DNA of 18,258 bases. Origin: an uncultured Coprococcus sp. (GTDB lineage: Bacteria; Bacillota; Clostridia; Lachnospirales; Lachnospiraceae). Below are positions 6,760 to 13,905 of the stretch, in pieces. The DNA lies in contig URJI01000057.1 of the NCBI GenBank assembly GCA_900548215.1, forward strand, positions 1 through 18,258. Direction: 5' to 3'. A program made the translations under genes and the position numbers. Position 1 is the stretch's first letter; each line of letters begins with the position of its first letter. The notes beneath the pieces are model-generated. The model ran no database searches, had not been told where the DNA came from, and was given only the letters and a program-made list of their open reading frames with translations.

Positions 6760-7220
6760 AAGTTAAATTAAATGGGAAATTTGTCTCGGGAAATATAGCT
6801 CCTGATATGCTCCTTATAGATTTTCTGCGCGATCATGGCTGTTATAGTGTGAAACGCGGCTGTGAGACGTCAAATTGTGGTCTGTGTACAGTGCTTATGG
6901 ATCAGACTCCTGTCCTTTCCTGTTCGATGCTTGCTGCCAGGGCAGATGGACACGAGGTGCAGACCCTTGAGGGTCTTCAGGATGAGGCGGCAGAATTTGC
7001 CGGGTTCATTGCTGATCAGGGTGCTGATCAATGTGGTTTCTGCAACCCGGGTTTTGTGATGAATACAATAGCTCTTCTCAGAGAAAATCCTGATCCATCG
7101 GATGATGAGATCAGGGCATATCTTGCCGGAAATCTGTGCAGATGTTCCGGATATGAGGGACAACTGAGAGGAATCCGAAATTACTTAGACAGTAGAATTC
7201 CTGCAGATGACAGACAGTAA
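6750..7220 (+). CDS. xdhC: xanthine dehydrogenase-type hydroxylase, 2Fe-2S subunit
   Basis: This 156-residue small subunit carries both [2Fe-2S] clusters that link the molybdenum site to FAD. The plant-ferredoxin-like N-terminal cluster is held by C38, C43, C46 and C58. The helical C-terminal cluster is held by C95, C98 (CGFCNPGF), C130 and C132 (CRCSGY). Length and spacing match CoxS/XdhC/HcrC-type subunits. Translation starts at a GTG at 6750, preceded by the purine-rich GAGGAGGAG tract and overlapping the FAD gene by 10 nt, so the two are probably translationally coupled. The molybdenum subunit follows after 12 nt. The symbol follows the E. coli scheme and should not be confused with the XdhC insertion chaperone, which is absent from this window. 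Confidence 0.95.
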   Translation: MEIKVKLNGKFVSGNIAPDMLLIDFLRDHGCYSVKRGCETSNCGLCTVLMDQTPVLSCSMLAARADGHEVQTLEGLQDEAAEFAGFIADQGADQCGFCNPGFVMNTIALLRENPDPSDDEIRAYLAGNLCRCSGYEGQLRGIRNYLDSRIPADDRQ

Positions 7221-7232
7221 AGGGGTGAACTC

Positions 7233-9527
7233 ATGGAACATAAAAAATATAATGTAGTTAATAAATCCGTTAGAAAAAAAGATTCTATGCAGTTACTTCT
7301 TGGCAAACCGGTATATGTGGATGATATCACTCCCGGTGATGCACTTGTTGTGAAACTGCTTCGCAGTCCACATGCGAATGCCATTGTGGAGGATATAAAT
7401 GTCTCCATAGCAAAAAAAATACCCGGAATAGTAGATATTTACACATGGCAGGATGTGCCAAATAGCCGGTTTGCAATAGCAGGACAGACATATCCTGAGC
7501 CGTCACCGTATGACAGACTCATTATGGATCGCCATGTGAGGTGTGTGGGCGATGTGGTTGCAATCATAGCAGCTGAGGATGAAAAGTCAGCAATCAAGGC
7601 TATGAAACTCATAAAGGTAAAATATAAAATCTTAGAGCCTGTTCTGGATTTCCGCAAGGCAAAGGATAATGATATATTGGTTCATCCTGAGGACGACTGG
7701 TTCCCACCGGTTCAGGTAGGAGGCGATCCGAAACGCAACCTGATAGCAAGCGATATAGGCGGTGATGGCGATGTTGATGCTGTTATAGCTGACTGTGATG
7801 AGGTGCTGGAGAGCAGATATCATATGAGAGCCTTTAACCAGGCTATGATGGAGACTTTTCGAACGTATACACACCTTGACCGTTATGGAAGGCTTCATGT
7901 AATTTCTTCTACACAGATCGTGTTTCATGTACGTCGTATTCTGTCAAGAGCGCTTGGCATTCCAAAGAGCAGGATCAGAGTGGAAAAACCACGTATAGGA
8001 GGCGGATTTGGAGCAAAGCAGACAGCTGTAAGTGAGGTGTATCCTGCATTTGTGACCATGAAGACAGGACGTGCGGCCAAGATCATATTTACGAGACAGG
8101 AAAGTCAGATCGCAGGCTCGCCGCGCCATGAGATGGAGGTGAGTGTTCGTCTGGGAGCAGACCGCGATGGACATATAAGGGGACTTGATCTGTATACGCT
8201 GTCCAACACAGGAGCGTATGGGGAGCATGGACCTACAACAGTCGGACTTAGCGGGCATAAGTCAATTCCATTATATACGGGAGGTCTTGAGGCATATAGG
8301 TTTGGATATGATGTTGTATATACGAACACTATGGCGGCCGGTGCATACAGAGGCTATGGGGCTACACAGGGAATCTTCGCACTTGAGTCTGCGGTGAATG
8401 AACTTGCGGAGAAACTGGGGATAGATCCGACCGTGATCCGTGAACAGAATATGCTGCGCGAGGGAATGAAGATGCCTGCGTATTATGGTGAGACGGCAAA
8501 TGCGTGTGCTCTTGACAGATGTATGGCCAGATGCAAGGAGATATTTAACTGGGACGATAAATACCCAGTCAGGGACATGGGAAACGGAAAAGTCAGGGCT
8601 GCAGGAGTGGCAATGGCCATGCAGGGTTCTTGCATATCGAATGTGGATGTAGGATCTGCAACGGTCAAGCTTGCGGATGATGGTACGTTTAACCTGATAA
8701 TCGGTGCTGCAGATATGGGAACTGGATGTGATACTATCCTTGCACAGATGGTTGCGGAGTGCATGGACTGCTCGGTTGATGACGTGGCGGTATTTGGAGC
8801 AGATACAGATGCTTCGCCATATGATTCCGGCTCATATGCTTCATCCACTACGTATGTAACAGGAAAGGCTGTGGAGCTTGCCTGTGATAAATTGAAGAAG
8901 AAGCTGTGCGCAATTGCAGCAGGAATGCTTGGATGTGAACAGGATGAAATGTATTTCGAAAATGGCAGGGCATATCGGACAGGAACAGATCAAAGCGTTT
9001 CTTTGGCTGATATAAGTGTGAAGGATCAGGTCGCAAATGATATTGCCGCTGTAGCTACAGTCTCTCATTCGTCTCCGGTTTCGCCTCCTCCATATATGGT
9101 CGGAATGGTTGAGATAGAACTTGACAGATATACAGGAGAAGTGAAGATACTGGATTATGCTGCAGTCGTGGATTGTGGCATAGCCATAAACCCGGCACTG
9201 GCACGTGTTCAGGCGGAGGGAGGCATAGTTCAGGGAATCGGACACACTCTGTTTGAGAACATCACCTACAATGCGAAGGGATGCCCGATAGAGTCGAGTT
9301 TTATGCAATACAAGATACCAACCCGTCTGGATATGGGACATTTGAGAGTGGAATTTGAAAACAGCTATGAGCCTACAGGTCCTTTTGGAGCCAAATCGAT
9401 AGGAGAAATAGTTATCAATACTCCGGCACCGGCTATTGCACATGCCATATACAGGGCGACAGGTGTATGGCACAGAGAACTGCCGATCACACCGGAGAAG
9501 ATTCTTATGTCCATGCCGGAAGAGTGA
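7233..9527 (+). CDS. xdhA: xanthine dehydrogenase-type hydroxylase, molybdopterin-binding catalytic subunit
   Basis: This 764-residue catalytic subunit hydroxylates a purine carbon, probably hypoxanthine/xanthine to urate, using water and a Mo-pterin cofactor. Residues about 20-130 form the aldehyde oxidase/XDH a/b hammerhead domain. Mo-cofactor loops follow: IGGGFGAK (about 255-262), AYRGYGATQG (from about 371), a GAADMGTG region, a DSGSYASSTT region, and the C-terminal GAKSIGE with the expected catalytic base Glu725. Length matches E. coli XdhA (about 750). GGGGTGAACTC precedes the ATG. The neighbouring NCS2 permease of the xanthine/urate clade supports purine specificity; nicotinate or other heterocycle hydroxylation is the alternative. 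Some clostridial relatives carry a labile selenium ligand, but nothing in the sequence decides this. There is no in-frame UGA suggesting selenocysteine. Confidence 0.94.
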   Translation: MEHKKYNVVNKSVRKKDSMQLLLGKPVYVDDITPGDALVVKLLRSPHANAIVEDINVSIAKKIPGIVDIYTWQDVPNSRFAIAGQTYPEPSPYDRLIMDRHVRCVGDVVAIIAAEDEKSAIKAMKLIKVKYKILEPVLDFRKAKDNDILVHPEDDWFPPVQVGGDPKRNLIASDIGGDGDVDAVIADCDEVLESRYHMRAFNQAMMETFRTYTHLDRYGRLHVISSTQIVFHVRRILSRALGIPKSRIRVEKPRIGGGFGAKQTAVSEVYPAFVTMKTGRAAKIIFTRQESQIAGSPRHEMEVSVRLGADRDGHIRGLDLYTLSNTGAYGEHGPTTVGLSGHKSIPLYTGGLEAYRFGYDVVYTNTMAAGAYRGYGATQGIFALESAVNELAEKLGIDPTVIREQNMLREGMKMPAYYGETANACALDRCMARCKEIFNWDDKYPVRDMGNGKVRAAGVAMAMQGSCISNVDVGSATVKLADDGTFNLIIGAADMGTGCDTILAQMVAECMDCSVDDVAVFGADTDASPYDSGSYASSTTYVTGKAVELACDKLKKKLCAIAAGMLGCEQDEMYFENGRAYRTGTDQSVSLADISVKDQVANDIAAVATVSHSSPVSPPPYMVGMVEIELDRYTGEVKILDYAAVVDCGIAINPALARVQAEGGIVQGIGHTLFENITYNAKGCPIESSFMQYKIPTRLDMGHLRVEFENSYEPTGPFGAKSIGEIVINTPAPAIAHAIYRATGVWHRELPITPEKILMSMPEE

Positions 9528-9594
9528 TTGGAGATAACATAAGCAGAATAACAGAATCTGTAATATGAAAAAAATATACAGGAGAAAACAACAT

Positions 9595-10986
9595 ATGAAA
9601 AATAAGTTTAAACTTTCAGAAACAGCATTCCAGCTTGATGGAAGGATGCCTCTTTCCCAGGCGATACCTCTTGGACTTCAGCATGTCCTTGCAATGTTTG
9701 TCGGAAATTTGACACCATTATTGATTATTACAGGAGCATGCGGACTGGTCGGTGGTGAATTTGCTGATCTTCAGCTTTCATTGCTTCAGAACGCAATGCT
9801 CATCGCGGGAGTTGTCACCCTGATACAGCTTTTCTCAATAGGACCTGTTGGAGGAAAGGTGCCGATCATTATGGGTACATCTTCAGGTTTTATAGGAGTA
9901 TTCAACAGCGTGGCGGCAACCATGGGCGGTGGAGTGCTTGCGTATGGTGCGATTATGGGTGCATCCATTATCGGTGGCTTGTTTGAGACTGTGCTTGGTT
10001 TTTTTCTGAAACCTCTGCGCAGATTTTTCCCGGCTGTTGTAACAGGTACAGTGGTTTTATCCATTGGACTCAGCCTTATATCGGTGGGAATAAATTCGTT
10101 TGGAGGTGGAAATAATGCCGCAGACTTTGGCTCCATGGAGAACCTTCTGCTTGCATTATTTGTCCTTGTGGTCATTCTTTTCTTTAAGCATTGGACAAAA
10201 GGATTTTTAAGTTCGTCATCTATTCTTTTTGGAATAATCGCAGGTTATATCGCAGCGATCATAATGGGACTTGTTCTTCCGAGAACAGGTATAACTGCTG
10301 ATGGTGTGGAATATACAAAAGCCTGGGTGCTGAACTGGGACAAGGTGAAAGATGCTTCCTGGTTTGCGATTCCACAGATCATGCCAGTAAAACCGGTGTT
10401 TGATATGCGTGCAATACTTCCCGTTCTCATAATGTTTATTGTAACAGCGGTGGAAACTGTCGGTGATATATCAGGTGTTATGGAAGGTGGCCTTGGAAGG
10501 GAAGCCACAGATAAGGAACTTTCAGGTGGTGTGATGTGTGACGGTCTGGGTTCATCTCTTGCAGCGGTGTTTGGAGTCCTTCCAAATACATCATTCAGCC
10601 AGAATGTGGGACTTGTAGCCATGACTAAGGTCGTCAACAGATTTGCGCTTGCAACAGGAGCGATATTCCTGATATTATGTGGTCTTTGCCCTAAACTTGC
10701 AGCACTGGTGTCGATCATGCCTCAGTCAGTACTTGGCGGAGCTGCGGTTATGATGTTTTCTTCGATAGTTATCAGTGGTATTCAGCTCATAACAAAGGAA
10801 CCGTTAAGCGCGCGCAATCTGTCCATAGTTTCAGTAGCACTGGGTGTGGGCTATGGAATGGGAGCCAATCCGGGTATTCTTGCAAATGCCCCTCAGCTGC
10901 TCCAGCTTGTTTTTGGAGGCTCAGGAATTGTTCCTGCGGCAATGGTTGCAATTCTGCTTAATATTATCCTGCCTAAAGAAAAGTAG
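9595..10986 (+). CDS. NCS2-family nucleobase permease, xanthine/urate type
   Basis: This 463-residue membrane protein is a nucleobase:cation symporter-2 (UapA/UraA fold, about 14 spans). Diagnostic residues are the QH pair at 29-30 on the first helix, Glu287 in VTAVETVGD, and the clade motif NTSFSQNVGL at 331-340. NTSFSQN is the xanthine/urate-transporter form; uracil permeases carry a TTYGEN form, so purine uptake is favoured over uracil. It lies 67 nt after the molybdenum subunit with no terminator between, so it is the last gene of the xdh operon and probably brings in (or exchanges) the enzyme's substrate or product. The ATG at 9595 is chosen for the AGGAGA about 10 nt upstream; the in-frame ATG at 9565 has no ribosome site. 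Confidence 0.93.
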   Translation: MKNKFKLSETAFQLDGRMPLSQAIPLGLQHVLAMFVGNLTPLLIITGACGLVGGEFADLQLSLLQNAMLIAGVVTLIQLFSIGPVGGKVPIIMGTSSGFIGVFNSVAATMGGGVLAYGAIMGASIIGGLFETVLGFFLKPLRRFFPAVVTGTVVLSIGLSLISVGINSFGGGNNAADFGSMENLLLALFVLVVILFFKHWTKGFLSSSSILFGIIAGYIAAIIMGLVLPRTGITADGVEYTKAWVLNWDKVKDASWFAIPQIMPVKPVFDMRAILPVLIMFIVTAVETVGDISGVMEGGLGREATDKELSGGVMCDGLGSSLAAVFGVLPNTSFSQNVGLVAMTKVVNRFALATGAIFLILCGLCPKLAALVSIMPQSVLGGAAVMMFSSIVISGIQLITKEPLSARNLSIVSVALGVGYGMGANPGILANAPQLLQLVFGGSGIVPAAMVAILLNIILPKEK

Positions 10987-10989
10987 AGT

Positions 10990-11080
10990 AATCGGGGACG
11001 TTCCTTCTGTAACAAAGAGCGTCCCTCTGTCTCATTCGTGACACGGGGACACTCCTCGTTACAGAAGGAACGTCCCTGTG
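10990..11080. repeat. full-length REP/MITE-like palindromic repeat (copy B)
   Basis: This is an imperfect 82-nt palindrome (10995-11076). The outer arms pair perfectly over 19 bp (10995-11013 with 11058-11076). A partly mismatched segment follows, then a second paired block (GTCCC 11021-11025 with GGGAC 11046-11050), and a loop CTCATTCGTG (11031-11040). The right half is the reverse complement of copy A at 1493-1540 without a mismatch over 48 nt. No U tract follows on either strand, so it is not an ordinary intrinsic terminator, though it lies just 4 nt after the permease stop and may impede readthrough or protect the mRNA 3' end. Confidence 0.9.
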
Positions 11081-11130
11081 AAAAAAGTAGTTGTTGATAA
11101 CAAAAAAATATGCTAACATAAAAATAGTAG

Positions 11131-11160
11131 TTTTCGAATGTATGTTCGATATAGTATAAT
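11131..11160 (+). promoter_or_regulatory. promoter with embedded LexA-like box ahead of the ROK/MATE/polymerase cluster
   Basis: A perfect TATAAT (11155-11160) has a weak -35 (TTTCGA, 11132-11137) 17 bp upstream. The spacer holds CGAATGTATGTTCG (11135-11148), which departs at one position from the Gram-positive LexA/DinR consensus CGAACRNRYGTTYG, in either orientation. A repressor bound here would occlude the promoter. Transcription would begin near 11167, leaving a leader of about 120 nt. The remaining leader is AT-rich and holds no ORF or terminator that I can support. Confidence 0.55.
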
Positions 11161-11289
11161 ATATACTGTATATACATTTGAGACTGCTATTTTTTAGCTT
11201 GAAGAAAATCTTTAATAAAGTTAGAGACAATAAATAATAGCAAAGAAAAGCAGGTAATAATCAACAGTATTCGGTATGGAGGAGAAGTT

Positions 11290-12285
11290 ATGTACCTTGT
11301 GATAGACGTGGGAGGAACATTTATAAAGCACTGTGTGATGAACAGAGATGCTGAGATAATGGAGAAGAACAAATTCCCTACACCGGGAAGATTTGGAAAT
11401 GGACTGGAGAACATACAACAGGGGCTGGCTGCATTCCTTGATGCACTTCAGTCGATATATGATGGATATAAGAAAAGATATGATATACAAGGAATAGCTA
11501 TATCACTTCCTGGACAGGTGGATGTGGACAACGGGATATGTTATGCCGGCGGAGCCTTGCCTTACCTTGACAAAGCACATATAGGCGAGCTTGTAAGCGA
11601 GAGATGCGATGGACTTAAGGTGGCTCTTGAGAACGACGGTAAATGTGCAGCATTGTCGGAGATATGGCAGGGAAATGCAAAGGACTATAGCAGCGCAGTT
11701 GTATTGGTATTTGGCACAGGTGTCGGTGGAGGAATAGTCATAGACAGAAAGATACTCCACGGCAGAGGAATGGTTGCCGGAGAGATGTCGTATCTGTTTG
11801 AGGATGTGAACAGGGATAATATAGACAAACTTGTCCCGCTTGAGGCGAATCTCAAGAATACAAAGGAACATGTAAAACTTCCGGACAATATCATCTGGAC
11901 GATGCAGGCATCGGTAAGCTCACTCAGAAGAGAGGCTGCAGCAGCCAAAGGCATGAAGGAAGATGAAGTGACAGGAGAGATGATATATGAGTGGGAGGCT
12001 GATGGAGATGAGGCAGTCATAGGTGTGCTTGAGGATTGGTATCTTAACATTGCAAAGCACTGCATGAACATGCATGTTCTGCTGGCACCGGACATCATAC
12101 TCCTTGGCGGTGGAATCAGTGCTGAGCCAAGATTCATACAGGGCGTGAAGAAGTATGTGGATAAACTGGCGAAATTTTCGGTGATTTATAATGAGATGCA
12201 AGTGGGCCTGTGCAAATTTGGCAACGATTCCAATCTCATAGGAGCACTTTTCAATTATCTTCAGAAGTATGAGGGTGCCCACTAG
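11290..12285 (+). CDS. ROK-family protein, putative sugar kinase without the zinc motif
   Basis: This 331-residue protein has the ASKHA (hexokinase-like) fold of the ROK family. Visible motifs are phosphate-1 DVGGT (6-10), the catalytic-base region E114-N-D116, phosphate-2 FGTGVGGG (141-148) and the adenosine motif LGGGIS (272-277). The HTH of ROK repressors is absent (translation begins at MYLVIDVGGT), so a kinase is more likely than a regulator. The CxCGxxGCxE zinc cluster is missing, and the usual ExGH is replaced by EMSY at 165-168; the His there normally helps bind sugar and zinc. Substrate cannot be named; beta-glucoside kinase-like ROK proteins also lack the zinc motif. GGAGGAG lies just upstream of the ATG. 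It is first in the plus-strand cluster, 21 nt before the MATE gene. Confidence 0.88.
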   Translation: MYLVIDVGGTFIKHCVMNRDAEIMEKNKFPTPGRFGNGLENIQQGLAAFLDALQSIYDGYKKRYDIQGIAISLPGQVDVDNGICYAGGALPYLDKAHIGELVSERCDGLKVALENDGKCAALSEIWQGNAKDYSSAVVLVFGTGVGGGIVIDRKILHGRGMVAGEMSYLFEDVNRDNIDKLVPLEANLKNTKEHVKLPDNIIWTMQASVSSLRREAAAAKGMKEDEVTGEMIYEWEADGDEAVIGVLEDWYLNIAKHCMNMHVLLAPDIILLGGGISAEPRFIQGVKKYVDKLAKFSVIYNEMQVGLCKFGNDSNLIGALFNYLQKYEGAH

Positions 12286-12306
12286 TTAAGAAAAGGGAAT
12301 TATATC

Positions 12307-13881
12307 ATGATGAAACACAATGACGGAAAAGAGACGGACACCAGAATGAGCGCAGAAAAGAGTACAGAAAAAAGTAAAGAAATGAATACAGAAAAGAACA
12401 TGAATCGACATATTGAGATTGAGACAAAAAACATTAATACAATCGATACAGAGCCAGATAATGGACATGTACATATAAAGAAAGATATTGGTGGAGCTGA
12501 TAAAGAAAACGCCGATCATAGAAAAAAATCGCACGAGATGGATATGTTAAATGGTTCACTGACGCTTAAGATGCTTATATTTGCCATGCCACTTGCCGCC
12601 AGCAGTATACTGCAGCAGCTTTTCAATTCGGCAGATGTAGCTGTGGCAGGAAGATTTGCAGGAAGTGATGCCCTGGCGGCTGTTGGAAGCAATGCGGCGG
12701 TTGTTGCCCTGTTTGTGAATGTGTTTGTGGGGCTTTCAGTGGGTGTGAATGTTCTTGTGGCTCATTATATAGGCCAGAACAAAAAAGATTCTATAAGCAG
12801 GTGTGTGCATACCAGCGTGAAGTTTGCTCTTATATGCGGAATAGTTATGCTTGTTGCGGGAATGTTTGTGGCAAGACCGATTCTTGAGGCCATAGATACC
12901 CCTGAGAGGGTGCTGGATCAGGCTGTACTTTATTTGCGGATATATTTTGTGGGAATGCCGTTTATCATACTTTATAATTTTGGAGCGGCTGTGCTCAGAG
13001 CTATAGGTGATACAAGGCGTCCTCTTTACTGCCTGATAGTTTCAGGTGTACTCAATGTTGTACTCAACCTGTTCTTCGTGTGTGTATGTAAACTTGGAGT
13101 GGCAGGCGTCGGCATGGCAACGGTCATATCAAATGTTGTCAGTACGGGAATAGTTATGTATATACTGATGCATGAGGAAGGTCCACTCAGACTCAATATA
13201 AAGAATATACGAATAGATAAAGTGTGCCTGGGAAAGATACTCAGGATAGGAGCTCCATCAGCGATACAGACTGCAGTTTTCTCATTGTCGAATGTGCTGA
13301 TACAGGGCGGAATCAACAGCTTTGGTCCTGATGCTGTGGCCGGCTCATCCACGGGTCTTAATTTTGAATATTTTGCATACTTTGTCATATCTGCCTATGC
13401 CCAGGCAGCAGTGACATTTGTGAGCCAAAATTATGGCGCAGGTGAGAAGAAAAGATGCAGGAAAGCTCTCAGGATCGCCATGTTAGAGGGTATGCTTATG
13501 ACGGCTGTGTTCAGCAGTGTCATGATGCTTTCAGGGGATTTACTTGTGAGATTTTATACAACAGATACAGAGGTTATAAAGTATGCACTTATAAGAATGA
13601 AGCATGTCATGCTTCTTGAGGCGATGACAGGAACATATGAGATGACAGCTGCGGCACTCAGAGGCCTTGGCAGATCCATGCTGCCGGCTATTATAACAGT
13701 TGTGGGTTCGGTAGTGTTCAGGATCATATGGATATATACGGTGTTTGCGCGATATCACTCTTTTGGCATGCTTTTGAATGTGTATATAGTTTCATGGATA
13801 ATAACAGGATCAGCCATGATAGTTGCTTATGTTTTGGTATCGAGAAAGTTGTTGGCAAAACCGCAGGTGGCTGCGGTGTGA
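12307..13881 (+). CDS. MATE-family multidrug/cation antiporter with hydrophilic N-terminal extension
   Basis: This 524-residue protein has a MATE (MOP superfamily) exporter core from about residue 78, starting MDMLNGSLTLKMLIFAMPLA. It continues through the typical ILQQLFNSADVAVAGRFAGSDALAAVG stretch to a C-terminal half with GINSFGPDAVAGSS and ALRGLGRSMLP. Twelve spans are expected and fit the hydrophobic pattern. MATE proteins expel cationic compounds in exchange for Na+ or H+. The first 77 residues are charged and low-complexity (Lys, Glu, Asn, Thr), absent from typical members of about 450 residues. The start at 12307 follows AAAAGGGAA; a start at 12538 would restore normal length but has no ribosome site. 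It sits 24 nt before the polymerase gene, in one transcription unit with the ROK gene. Confidence 0.92.
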   Translation: MMKHNDGKETDTRMSAEKSTEKSKEMNTEKNMNRHIEIETKNINTIDTEPDNGHVHIKKDIGGADKENADHRKKSHEMDMLNGSLTLKMLIFAMPLAASSILQQLFNSADVAVAGRFAGSDALAAVGSNAAVVALFVNVFVGLSVGVNVLVAHYIGQNKKDSISRCVHTSVKFALICGIVMLVAGMFVARPILEAIDTPERVLDQAVLYLRIYFVGMPFIILYNFGAAVLRAIGDTRRPLYCLIVSGVLNVVLNLFFVCVCKLGVAGVGMATVISNVVSTGIVMYILMHEEGPLRLNIKNIRIDKVCLGKILRIGAPSAIQTAVFSLSNVLIQGGINSFGPDAVAGSSTGLNFEYFAYFVISAYAQAAVTFVSQNYGAGEKKRCRKALRIAMLEGMLMTAVFSSVMMLSGDLLVRFYTTDTEVIKYALIRMKHVMLLEAMTGTYEMTAAALRGLGRSMLPAIITVVGSVVFRIIWIYTVFARYHSFGMLLNVYIVSWIITGSAMIVAYVLVSRKLLAKPQVAAV

Positions 13882-13905
13882 TGTAGTCTTCAGGAGGCAT
13901 GTGGG

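Noticed and set aside
8841..9473. Minus-strand 210-codon frame opposite the molybdenum subunit
   Set aside because: Its composition is Cys/His/Arg-rich and typical of antisense frames. It has no motif, and the sense strand encodes a well-defined catalytic subunit.
7233..9527. Selenocysteine in the molybdenum subunit
   Set aside because: There is no in-frame TGA within the 764 codons. In selenium-dependent relatives the selenium is a cofactor ligand and leaves no mark in the sequence.
9565..9594. Upstream ATG for the purine permease
   Set aside because: There is no Shine-Dalgarno before 9565, and one is present before 9595.
10990..11080. Palindromic repeat B as a normal Rho-independent terminator
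   Set aside because: The hairpin is strong but no U tract follows on either strand.
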